A DNA stretch of 64,000 nt from Pseudomonas putida (GTDB taxonomy: Bacteria; Pseudomonadota; Gammaproteobacteria; Pseudomonadales; Pseudomonadaceae). The DNA lies in contig NZ_MKZO01000008.1 in NCBI RefSeq assembly GCF_001941965.1, positions 1 to 64,000 on the forward strand, read 5' to 3'. This document shows, piece after piece, positions 25,101 to 34,448 of the stretch. The notes beneath the pieces were generated by a model. That model was given only the letters and a program-made list of their open reading frames with translations, searched no databases and had not been told where the DNA came from. Numbering within the stretch: the first letter of the stretch is position 1; each line of letters starts with the position of its first letter. The translations under genes and the position numbers were made by a program.

Positions 25101-25211
25101 GTAGGAGCGTGGCTTGCCCGCGAAGGAGTGCGAAGCGCTCCCAAAAGTGGTGCTGACAGTGAGATTTTGGGACCGCTTGCGCGCTCCTTCGCGGGCAAGC
25201 CACGCTCCTAC
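25101..25211. repeat. Inverted repeat of a second REP family
   Basis: Perfect 28-bp arms at 25101-25128 (starting GTAGGAGCGTGGCTTGCCCG) and 25184-25211 enclose 55 bp. The sequence is unlike the main REP of this window (GTAGGAGC instead of GTGGGAGC, and CCCGCGAAGG in place of CCAGCGAT), so it belongs to a different REP class. It lies between the spmAB start and the gltP terminator. Confidence 0.9.
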
Positions 25212-25234
25212 AGGCGTTGCGGCGGCTGGATGTG

Positions 25235-25262
25235 AAAAAGCCCCGACGGTGCGGGGCTTTTT
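25235..25262 (-). terminator. Bidirectional intrinsic terminator downstream of gltP
   Basis: AAAAAGCCCCG-ACGGTG-CGGGGCTTTTT, symmetric with A and T runs on either side, 20 bp past the gltP stop codon on the minus strand. Confidence 0.92.
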
Positions 25263-25282
25263 CATTCAGCGTGGTGCAAGGC

Positions 25283-26614
25283 TCAGGAATTGACGGCCTT
25301 GCCCGCCACCGCCGCTTCCTTGCTGCGCCAGTGCGGCAGGGAGTTCCAGTATTTCTGGCCTTTCTCAGCGTCGTACATGCCTTCCCAACGGGCGATGACC
25401 AGGACCGCCAGGGCGTTGCCGATCACGTTCAGGGCAGTACGCGCCATGTCCATGATGCGGTCGACACCGGCGATAAATGCCAGGCCTTCCAGCGGAATAC
25501 CCACGCTGCCCAGGGTCGCCAGCAGCACCACGAACGACACGCCCGGCACACCGGCGATACCTTTCGAAGTAACCATCAGGGTCAGCACCAGCAGCAGTTG
25601 CTGGCTGATCGACAGGTCGATGCCGTACAGCTGGGCAATGAAGATCGCCGCGATGCTCTGGTACAGGGTCGAACCGTCGAGGTTGAACGAGTAGCCGGTC
25701 GGGACCACGAAGCTGCAGATGGCCTTCGGCGCACCATAGGCTTCCATCTTCTCGATCACCCGCGGCAGCACGGTCTCGGAGCTGGCGGTGGAGTAGGCCA
25801 GGACCAGTTCGTCCTTGAAGATGCGCATCAGCTTGATGATCGAGAAGCCGAACAGGCGCGCCACCAGGCCCAGGACCATGAAGGCGAAGAAGGCGATGGC
25901 GAAGTACACCAGTAGCACCAGCTTGGCCAGCGGCAGCAGCGAGGCGAAGCCGAAGTTGGCGACGGTCACGGCGATCAGGGCGAATACGCCGATCGGGGCG
26001 TAGTTCATGATCATGTGGGTGACCTTGAACATGGCTTCGGAAACGCCCTGGAAGGTCTTCACCAGCGGATCGCGAATCTCGGCGTTGAGGCTCGACAGGC
26101 CCAGGCCGAACAGCACCGAGAAGAAGATGATCGGCAGCATTTCACCGCGCATCAGCGCCGCGAAGATGTTCGACGGGATCAGGTTGAGGATGGTCTCGAT
26201 GAACGCGTGCTCATGCTGCACCTCGGCCGCGGTGGCCTGGTACTTGGAGATGTCCACGGTGCCCAGCGTGCTCATGTCGATGCCGGCGCCCGGGTGGAAC
26301 AGGTTGGCCAGAACCAGGCCGACGACGATGGCGATGGTGGTCACCACCTCGAAGTAGATGATGGTCTTGAGGCCGATACTGCCAAGTTTCTTCGCGTCGC
26401 CAACCCCGGCGATACCCACGATCAGCGACGAAATCACGATCGGGATGACGATCATCTTGATCAGGCGAATGAAGATGTCACCGGCAGGCTGCAGCACGTT
26501 GCTGATCCACCATGCCTTTTCTGCACTGAAGTGATTCAGCAAGGCGCCGATGGCGATACCCAGGACAAGACCGATGAGGATCTGCCAGGCGAGGCTTAGT
26601 TTTGCCTTCTTCAT
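25283..26614 (-). CDS. gltP: GltP-type glutamate/aspartate (dicarboxylate):proton symporter
   Basis: A 443-aa DAACS-family carrier for glutamate and aspartate. Eight helices and two re-entrant loops are recognisable, with the signatures AYSTASSETVLPRVIEKME (HP1), VPTGYSFNLDGSTLYQSIAAIFIAQ (TM7) and SKGIAGVPGVSFVVL (HP2), and DRIMDMARTALNVIGNAL (TM8) with the substrate-binding Asp and Arg/Asn residues. ATG 26614 starts MKKAKLSLAWQILIGLVLGIAIG; the frame extends 107 codons upstream, but that part is not protein-like. In PAO1 order this is PA5479. Upstream are two TTCGG-N4-CCGAA-like boxes (26889-26979), pointing to AauRS control. Confidence 0.95.
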   Translation of the reverse strand: MKKAKLSLAWQILIGLVLGIAIGALLNHFSAEKAWWISNVLQPAGDIFIRLIKMIVIPIVISSLIVGIAGVGDAKKLGSIGLKTIIYFEVVTTIAIVVGLVLANLFHPGAGIDMSTLGTVDISKYQATAAEVQHEHAFIETILNLIPSNIFAALMRGEMLPIIFFSVLFGLGLSSLNAEIRDPLVKTFQGVSEAMFKVTHMIMNYAPIGVFALIAVTVANFGFASLLPLAKLVLLVYFAIAFFAFMVLGLVARLFGFSIIKLMRIFKDELVLAYSTASSETVLPRVIEKMEAYGAPKAICSFVVPTGYSFNLDGSTLYQSIAAIFIAQLYGIDLSISQQLLLVLTLMVTSKGIAGVPGVSFVVLLATLGSVGIPLEGLAFIAGVDRIMDMARTALNVIGNALAVLVIARWEGMYDAEKGQKYWNSLPHWRSKEAAVAGKAVNS

Positions 26615-27339
26615 GTCATTACCTTTTTCTTCAAGTGGACACGGGCATTGCGCTGTAACCGGCATTCCAGAGCGGCTGATAGCCTCCCAGGAAACTTCTT
26701 CGGCAACAGTCAAGGGCACCGCAGAAGGTCGTCGCCAGTGAACGCGAACGGTCTCTGGCTGGCGAAAAAAGGCGCAACTATTCAGGCGGGAGGGGGCCAG
26801 GTCTAATGCCGGAAACGAGTACCCTATGCCGAATCGGCATGAGTTTTTGCGCGAAAAACGGGCGTCGGAAGGGCTTTTGCGCAGGGTGTTCGGAATCCCG
26901 AATACGACCGATCCGCCATATTTCGGCAGATTCACAGGATGTTTAATCCACAGAAGCTATCGGTGTTCGACAATCCGAATGGGCAGAAAAGCACCCGGAT
27001 GGTGTAGGAAAATTGACGAAAATATTTTGGTGGACAGACGAGCGGGTGGCAGATTTGTCATCTATCGGAAAGAAACGGGGGAAGGGTGCTGCCGGGACAG
27101 TCCGGCCAGGGTGCCCCGTTTCCAGGACACCCCGACAGACCCGCTCCCGGCAATTGCTTTCCTGACCCGGCCCTGTGCGGAGGTACTCCTTGTACCCCTA
27201 GGCGGCTCCGATATTGCATCGATCAGAGCTGCCCAGCCCCCTGGTCATGCACCTACCCTCCTCGGGTGGGCGCAACATAGAAGCCTGAACGGGAGAAAGG
27301 TTCAGCTTCTGTCAGAGTACCGATGCGCCCGGCGGCGCC
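26615..27339 (-). promoter_or_regulatory. gltP upstream region with two AauR-like boxes
   Basis: A 725-bp stretch without a credible gene. Two similar boxes, TTCGGAATCCCGAA (26889-26902) and TTCGACAATCCGAA (26966-26979), lie 77 bp apart and fit the TTCGG-N4-CCGAA target I recall for AauR, the response regulator for acidic amino acid uptake in P. putida. A 7+1+7 palindrome ATGCCGAATCGGCAT is at 26826-26840. A weak sigma54 candidate (minus strand 26689-26675, TGGGAGG then GC at -12 spacing) lies about 60 bp before the gltP start. A stem AGAAGCNTGAAC/GTTCAGCTTCT (27279-27310) follows the Ivy-like gene. Confidence 0.6.
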
Positions 27340-27810
27340 TCAGTACCAATTCGGATCACGCTTGAGCTGTTCCTTGAGCATGGCCTGCATGCCTTCATCC
27401 GGGTCACCAAGCCAGCGGTAATCGGCGTGGCGGGTCGGTGACTTGTCGCCCGGCAGTCCTTCGGGCACCTCGACCAGCATTGCGTAGGCTTTTTCCTTGT
27501 CCCAACGGAAAGCCACGATCAGCCGCTTGTTCAGGCACTTGCCAGCACTCTCGCAGAGCGGACCGACCAGGTACTTGTCACCGTCTTCCTCGACGGCGGA
27601 CATCTGCTGCTCGGACACCCCGCTCAGGTTGAGCACCCACTCGGGCAGTCGCTCCTGCTTTTCGACCACGTCCTGCCAGGTTTCCCGATACTCGGGGTCC
27701 GAGCCGAGTACATCGGTGACCCGGACCTGGCCGTCATTGGCCGCCATTGCCGCCGAACCGCCGGCCAACAACAGGCCGGCGACCAGGGCGTTGCGTATCA
27801 CGCCTTTCAT
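27340..27810 (-). CDS. Ivy-family periplasmic lysozyme inhibitor
   Basis: A 156-aa protein with signal peptide (VIRNALVAGLLLAGGSAAMA). The rest follows the Ivy pattern: LPEWVLNLSGVSEQQMSAVEEDGDKYLVGPLCESAGKCLNKRLIVAF compares with E. coli Ivy LPAWV...YQVMSACKPHDCGSQRIAVM. Two cysteines bracket the inhibitory loop, here ESAGK instead of KPHD, so affinity for c-type lysozyme may differ. ATG 27810 lies 4 bp after the DUF1328 stop with TGAGG as ribosome binding site. It is probably the PAO1 PA5481 counterpart. Expected to protect periplasmic peptidoglycan under envelope stress. Confidence 0.82.
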   Translation of the reverse strand: MKGVIRNALVAGLLLAGGSAAMAANDGQVRVTDVLGSDPEYRETWQDVVEKQERLPEWVLNLSGVSEQQMSAVEEDGDKYLVGPLCESAGKCLNKRLIVAFRWDKEKAYAMLVEVPEGLPGDKSPTRHADYRWLGDPDEGMQAMLKEQLKRDPNWY

Positions 27811-27814
27811 TGCC

Positions 27815-28012
<198 letters not shown>

Positions 28013-28024
28013 CTACGCCTGCGG

Positions 28025-28303
28025 TCAGAACACCCAGCGCTGGGTCGGCGCCTGGGTCGAATCATCGACACTGGCGGCCGGCAGCACTTGCGAGCGCATG
28101 ATCGGAGCGGTTTGCAACGGGGCGGCGCGGCTTTCATGGATGCGCACCACCTGCACAGCGAGTTGGCGTTCGACCTTGCTGGCCTGCCAGGCGTGATAGA
28201 CCTGACCGGCAACCAGGGTCAGCAGCAACGCCAGCACAAGAAACAGCGCCTGACGCAAATGATGTGGCGATATAAGCACCAGGGCGGCGGAAGTGCGTTT
28301 CAT
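28025..28303 (-). CDS. Hypothetical 92-aa single-pass membrane protein
   Basis: A 92-aa protein with one hydrophobic segment at about 18-34 (LFLVLALLLTLVAGQVY) and a polar C-terminal region (WQASKVERQLAVQVVRIHESRAAPLQTAPIMRSQVLPAASVDDSTQAPTQRWVF). I do not recognise a family. ATG 28303 is chosen over one 20 codons upstream because GAGGAG lies 9 bp before it. It is the first gene of a likely three-gene unit with DUF1328 and the Ivy-like inhibitor, so an envelope role is plausible. It is divergent from algB across 324 bp. Confidence 0.7.
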   Translation of the reverse strand: MKRTSAALVLISPHHLRQALFLVLALLLTLVAGQVYHAWQASKVERQLAVQVVRIHESRAAPLQTAPIMRSQVLPAASVDDSTQAPTQRWVF

Positions 28304-28477
28304 GTGCCGGGCTCCTCTTGCTGCAATGTTGTTATGACCTGGGAGGGATATTGCAGCCTGCATGCCAGCTTTTTGAGATTGAATTTTTCCTTTTAAATCA
28401 ATAGCTTACGATTATCCTAAAACGCACCGGGAGAGCATCCTGCACGACGCCCCCTGCGACAGTCGTGCGTTTTGCAT

Positions 28478-28505
28478 GAACGAGTGACGGTTTTTCAGCG
28501 TCAAA
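28478..28505 (+). promoter_or_regulatory. Candidate AlgU (sigma22/sigmaE-type) promoter of algB
   Basis: GAACGA (28478-28483), a 17-bp spacer and TCAAA (28501-28505) match the ECF pattern GAAC-N17-TCnnA of AlgU promoters, with a predicted start near 28511 and a leader of about 115 bases to algB. algB of P. aeruginosa is known to need AlgU. The 324-bp gap 28304-28627 also contains a 7-bp stem GCACGAC/GTCGTGC (28442-28468) and nothing else recognised. Confidence 0.5.
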
Positions 28506-28627
28506 AAGCCCGACAGGCGGTCGAAAACCGCGAGCTAGCATCAGAGGTAGGGATGAATCAGAATAATCCATGCAACTTGCACGATTTTTCCGACACTAAC
28601 CAAGATAATTCCCAAGGAGCGTAGGAA

Positions 28628-29970
<1,343 letters not shown>

Positions 29971-29974
<4 letters not shown>

Positions 29975-31761
29975 GATGGGCGATGAAGCTGCGGACACGG
30001 CTGTTTCTCAGCATCTCCGCGCTGATCACCGTGGCCCTGCTGGGCCTGCTGCTGAGCCTGGTCAGCGTTCAGCAGATGGCCAGCTCGCAGCAGGCGATGA
30101 TCCGCAACAACACCTTCGTCCTCGATATGGGCCTGCGCCTGCGGCAAAACCTCAGCGAGCAGCTGACCCAGATCCTCGACGACAGCAACGACCCGCGGGT
30201 GCTGGCGGAACTGCAGGCGCAGTTCCAGCAGTTGCTCGATGACGGCATGCAGCACGAGAAGGCATTCGACGAAAACGAGCAGGACTTCGCCAAGGCCAAT
30301 GCCGAGTACCAGAACTTCCTCCAGCAACTCAAGGCCGCCGCCTCGCCGTCCCGCAGCCTGAGCGTCGACGAGCCGCTGGGCCAGGCCTTCAGCGTGCTGC
30401 GCACGACCCTGATCGAGTACCACAAGCAGGCGGTGGAGCAGATCCGCGATGCCGAGAAGATCTCCCGGGACCGCGCGGTATTGATGTCTGGCGTGCTCGG
30501 CCTGGTCGCCCTGGCGGTACTCGCCCTCGGCTTTCTCACCGCCCATGGCATCGCCCGGCGCTTCGGCCAGCCCATCGAAGCGCTGGCCAGTGCCGCCGAC
30601 CAGGTCGGGCTGGGCAATTTCGACGTGACCCTGCCGGTGACCTCGGCCCTGGAAATCAACCAGCTGACCAAGCGCTTCGGCCTGATGGCCGAGGCCCTGC
30701 GCGAGCACCAGGCAACCAACGTCGACGAACTGCTGGCCGGTCAGCAGCGCTTGCAGGCGGTGCTCGACAGTATCGACGACGGCCTGCTGATCATCGACCG
30801 CCAGGGCCACCTGGAACACCTCAACCCGGTAGCCCAGCGCCAGTTGGGCTGGGACGACTCCCGCGTCGGCAGCCGCCTTGGCGAGGCCTTGCAGCGCCCC
30901 GAGCTGGACCAGCAACTGCACCTGATCCTGCGCGGCGGCAGCCTGGAGCGGGTGCCGGAAGACCTGCACCTGGAGATCGACAAGGAAAACCGCGTCCTGA
31001 CCTACAGCCTGACCCCGGTGGTCCGCGCGGACGGGCAGATCCTCGGCGCGGTCATGGTGCTCCACGACGTCACCGAGCAACGGGCCTTCGAGCGGGTCCG
31101 CAGCGAGTTCGTCCTGCGCGCCTCCCACGAGCTGCGCACGCCGGTCACCGGCATGCACATGGCCTTCGGCCTGCTCAAGGAGCGGCTCAAGTTCCCGGAG
31201 GACAGCCGCGAAGGTGACCTGTTCGAGACCATCGGCGAGGAAATGCAGCGCCTCACCCAACTGATCAACGACCTGCTGAACTTCTCCCGGTACCAGAGCG
31301 GCCAGCAGAAGCTTGAACGCAGTGTCTGCGCCCTCGATGACCTGCTGGAACGTGCCCGTGACCGCCATGCCCAGGCCGCCGGCGCCAAGCAGATCGAGCT
31401 GCAACTGGAACTGGACTCGCCCTTGCCGCGGATTCAGGCGGATATCAGCCAGCTCGATCGGGTCATGGACAACCTGCTGGACAACGCCATTCGCCATACC
31501 CCCAAGGGCGGAAACATCCGTCTTCAGGCCCGTCGCCACGGTGAGCGGGTGATCGTCAGCGTCGAAGACAGCGGCGAGGGCATCGCCTACAGCCAGCAGG
31601 GAAGGATCTTCGAGCCGTTCGTCCAGGTCGGACGCAAAAAGGGCGGCGCCGGCCTCGGCCTGGCCCTGTGCAAGGAGATCGTGCAACTGCACGGCGGGCG
31701 CATGGGCGTGTATTCACGGCCGGAGCACGGCACCCAGTTCTATATGGCGTTGCCGGTCTGA
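29971..31761 (+). CDS. kinB: Sensor histidine kinase KinB
   Basis: A 596-aa inner-membrane kinase. TM1 is at about 12-34, a periplasmic helical sensor at 35-170 and TM2 at about 172-192. Next are a HAMP (GIARRFGQPIEALASAADQVGLGNFDVTLPV) and a PAS domain (about 260-370: LQAVLDSIDDGLLIIDRQGHLEHLNPVAQRQLG). The HisKA has H386 in RASHELRTPVTGMH, and the HATPase domain has an N box (NLLDNAIRH) and G boxes (VEDSGEGIA, GGAGLGLALCKE). It phosphorylates AlgB and also acts as phosphatase restraining alginate production. It may begin at the second ATG (29983); the first overlaps algB. Confidence 0.95.
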
Positions 31762-33384
31762 TCAGGCTTCGTCGTCGATCCGCCGTGGCCCGAGACGCCG
31801 GCCACGGGTGATCAGCTCGGCGAACTGCCGCGCATTCAGCGGGTGGGCGAACAGCCAGCCCTGGCCGTAATTGACCCCTTCGCTATTGAGCAACTGGGCC
31901 TGGTCCTCGTATTCGATGCCCTCGGCGATCACCCGCAGTTGCAGGGCGTGGGCCATGCGGATGATATGCGGGGCCACGCCGCTGCTGGCGGCGTCATGGC
32001 CAAGGGCATCGATAAAGGCCTTGTCGATCTTCAGGCAGTCCACCGGCAGGGTCTGCAGATAGGCGAGGCTGCAATAGCCGGTGCCGAAATCGTCGATCAG
32101 CACCTGATGGCCCACTGCCCGCAGCGCCTGGAGATTGTCCCGGGCCACTACCACGTCGATCAGTCCGCGCTCGGTCACCTCGAAGGCGATCTGGCTGGCC
32201 GCCACATGGTGGATCGCCAGCAGGCGCGCCGCGACCCGGCCAATGCGCGGCACCATCACATCGCAAGCCGCCAGGTTGACCGAGATGTACAACTGCGGAT
32301 TGGCCCGCAACAACTGGCCGAGTTGCTCGAACACCCGTTGCAGGACGAAATCGGTGATCTGGCGGATCTGCCCGGTGTTTTCCGCCAGCGGGATGAACAG
32401 CTCCGGGCTGGTCAGGGTACCGTCCGGGCGGCGCCAGCGCACCAGGGCTTCGGCGCCGACGCAACGGCGGCTGGCCAGTTCGAAGATCGGCTGATAGAGC
32501 ACCTGCAATTCGCTACGGCGCAGCGCGCCCTGCAGTTCCGAGCTCATCGAGCGGCTTTGCTGCACCAGTTGCAGTACCGCCCAACCGATGCACCAGGCCA
32601 GCAGCAGGCTGCCGGGGAACAGCAGCCACAACGCGCCGCTCATCTTCAGTTGCTGGCTGGTACGCGGGGCGATCAGGACGAGCTGGTAGTCCGGGGATTT
32701 GGTCGGCATGCGGTAGATCAGGCGGTCGGGCAGTTCGACCAGAGCCTTTTTCGACTCGGGTGGCCAATGGCGGCTGGCCGGTGGCCAGTGCTGCACCGGC
32801 CCCAGCACCGGGACCGCACGGGAGCCCTGGTCGAGCACCACCAGCAGGCTGCCACCGGCGGGCAGGTCGACCACATCGGTCAGGTGTCCACGGGAGGTAG
32901 AGACCCGGAAAGGCCCGCGGCCGAGGATCAGGGCAGCGCGGTTATCGTCGGGCTCGGTGCTGGTGTTCAGCCAGTAGCTGTAGGTGGGGCCGCGGATATC
33001 CGGGGGTGGCAGGGACTCGAAGGTACGATCGCCGAGGCGGCTGGAGCAGATCTGCTGATCGTCGATATAGGCCGCCTCGAAGACGAAGCGGTTGTTGAAG
33101 GCGACTTGTTGCAGGGCGGAATACATTTCGAAACTGCAGCCACGGACGGGCTGCAACTGGAGCTGGTCGACGCTTTGTCGGAGCTGGCCGAAGATCTGCT
33201 CCAGACGTTCGAGGAAGCGCTCGCCACGGGCGTTCATCTGTTCACTTTCGTTGACCTGCACCTGGTGCATGGCCAGGCCCAGGCTGCCCAATAAAAGCAA
33301 AAAGGCGCTTGCCGAGGCTGCCAGCGAGGCCAGGAGCCAGGGTCGATATAACAGGCCGCGTAACAGCTGGAGGGCAGGCGCCAT
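31762..33384 (-). CDS. CSS-motif/EAL-domain cyclic-di-GMP phosphodiesterase
   Basis: A 540-aa membrane enzyme. Two helices (about 15-38 and 245-268) flank a periplasmic CSS domain with GCSFEMYSALQQVAF and the redox motif QQICSSRLG. The cytoplasmic EAL domain is catalytically complete (GAEALVRWRRPDG, PLAENTGQI, DDFGTGYCSLAYLQTLPVDCLKIDKAFID, EGIEYEDQ). It should hydrolyse c-di-GMP to pGpG under control of periplasmic thiol state; in E. coli CSS proteins DsbA/DsbB set that state, and dsbA is 4 kb away here. ATG 33384 gives MAPALQLLRGLLYRPW; upstream extension crosses a REP. Stop codons abut those of kinB. Confidence 0.93.
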   Translation of the reverse strand: MAPALQLLRGLLYRPWLLASLAASASAFLLLLGSLGLAMHQVQVNESEQMNARGERFLERLEQIFGQLRQSVDQLQLQPVRGCSFEMYSALQQVAFNNRFVFEAAYIDDQQICSSRLGDRTFESLPPPDIRGPTYSYWLNTSTEPDDNRAALILGRGPFRVSTSRGHLTDVVDLPAGGSLLVVLDQGSRAVPVLGPVQHWPPASRHWPPESKKALVELPDRLIYRMPTKSPDYQLVLIAPRTSQQLKMSGALWLLFPGSLLLAWCIGWAVLQLVQQSRSMSSELQGALRRSELQVLYQPIFELASRRCVGAEALVRWRRPDGTLTSPELFIPLAENTGQIRQITDFVLQRVFEQLGQLLRANPQLYISVNLAACDVMVPRIGRVAARLLAIHHVAASQIAFEVTERGLIDVVVARDNLQALRAVGHQVLIDDFGTGYCSLAYLQTLPVDCLKIDKAFIDALGHDAASSGVAPHIIRMAHALQLRVIAEGIEYEDQAQLLNSEGVNYGQGWLFAHPLNARQFAELITRGRRLGPRRIDDEA

Positions 33385-33491
33385 CTGGAATATCCCGTTG
33401 CATACCAGAGGTATAGCAATTCCACGGGAGATCGGCCTGGCCGTTTGGCGGGGTTTTGACGCGACGCGTACCCCAGTAGGCGACACCGCCC

Positions 33492-33582
33492 CCTGTGGGA
33501 GCTGGCTTGCCAGCGATGAGGCCGGCAATGGCAGCGATGTTGTCCGGGCTGACGCAATCGCTGGCAAGCCAGCTCCCACAGG
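33492..33582. repeat. REP pair in outward orientation
   Basis: Two REP copies, GTGGGAGCTGGCTTGCCAGC first (from 33495) and its complement second (33558-33577), so the CACAGG ends point outward. This is opposite to the arrangement at the other paired sites. It lies between the EAL gene start and the amidase gene stop; the remaining 110 bp near 33385-33490 show no clear promoter. Confidence 0.9.
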
Positions 33583-33598
33583 GGTTGTGGTGATCGGG

Positions 33599-34384
33599 CT
33601 AGCGCTGGTCGTTGAGGACCTGCAGCATCGCCGCCGTCTGCGCATCCGGCTGGCCGTCGAAGCGCTGCGGGCGGAAGCGCATCTGGAAGGCGGCGATGAC
33701 GTGACGGGTGGCAACGTCATACACGCCCGTCTGCTCGATCGCATAGCCAAACCGCGCCAGCTGCTGCTGGTACCAGGTGATGCTCGGCGGATTCACCGCG
33801 AAGCGCGCCTGCTGCTGCGCCACCGCCTGGGCATTCGGCCAGATTCCAAGGCCTTCGTCGGCCAGGCGCTTCCACGGGAACAACGGCCCCGGATCCAGCT
33901 TGCGCAGCGGCGCGATGTCGCTGTGCCCGATGATGTGCCGCGGCTGGATGTTGTTGCGCTTGGCGATGTCCTTGAGCAACAGGATCAGCGACTGCACCTG
34001 CGCCTCGCTGTACGGGTGCCAGACTCGTCCTGTCGGGGTGTCGGTGAAGCCCGGATTGACGATTTCGATGCCGATCGACGTGGAGTTGAGCCAGGTCCGG
34101 CCTTCCCACTGGCTTTCACCGGCATGCCAGGCGCGGCGGCTCTCGTCCACCAATTGGTAGACGGTGCCGTCGCGGTCATCGCCGATCAGGTAATGGCTGC
34201 TGACCTCGCCATGGGTCAGCAAGGCCAGCGAGCGCTCCAGCGAAGCATTGGTGTAGTGCAGGATGACGAACTGGACGCGGCTGTCCTGGTTCGCCGAGAC
34301 ATGACTGTGGTCGATACGCAGTTGCGGACCACTGGTACAACCGGCGAGGACAGCCAGCAGCAGGGCGGAGAAAAACGCTTTCAT
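33599..34384 (-). CDS. ampDh2: N-acetylmuramoyl-L-alanine amidase, AmpDh2-like lipoprotein
   Basis: A 261-aa type 2 amidase (AmiD/AmpDh2). Signal peptide and lipobox LAGC place it on a membrane, probably the outer. Zinc-binding and catalytic residues are intact: QFVILHYTNAS (first His), a second region AWHAGESQWEGRTWLNSTSIGIEIVN, and GHSDIAPLRKLDPGPLFPW (His, Lys and Asp). The C-terminal 70 residues form a peptidoglycan-binding PG_binding_1-like domain (RFGYAIEQTGVYDVATRHVIAAFQMRF). It cuts the MurNAc-L-Ala bond in anhydro-muropeptides or periplasmic peptidoglycan. PAO1 PA5485 has the same neighbours. Confidence 0.92.
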   Translation of the reverse strand: MKAFFSALLLAVLAGCTSGPQLRIDHSHVSANQDSRVQFVILHYTNASLERSLALLTHGEVSSHYLIGDDRDGTVYQLVDESRRAWHAGESQWEGRTWLNSTSIGIEIVNPGFTDTPTGRVWHPYSEAQVQSLILLLKDIAKRNNIQPRHIIGHSDIAPLRKLDPGPLFPWKRLADEGLGIWPNAQAVAQQQARFAVNPPSITWYQQQLARFGYAIEQTGVYDVATRHVIAAFQMRFRPQRFDGQPDAQTAAMLQVLNDQR

Positions 34385-34448
34385 GAAAAAGGGGCGACGC
34401 CTGGGAAGTCTGTAATGCAATAGCATAACGTACCTCAGGAAGGGCCAC

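Noticed and set aside
26615..26935. N-terminal extension of gltP by 107 codons
   Set aside because: The ATG at 26614 begins the conserved GltP sequence. The extension has no similarity and would cover the likely promoter and one AauR box.
26826..27365. A 179-aa open frame on the plus strand in the gltP upstream gap
   Set aside because: The composition is Pro/Arg/Cys-rich and unlike the neighbouring genes, there is no ribosome binding site, and it starts inside a palindrome. The stretch is better explained as regulatory DNA.
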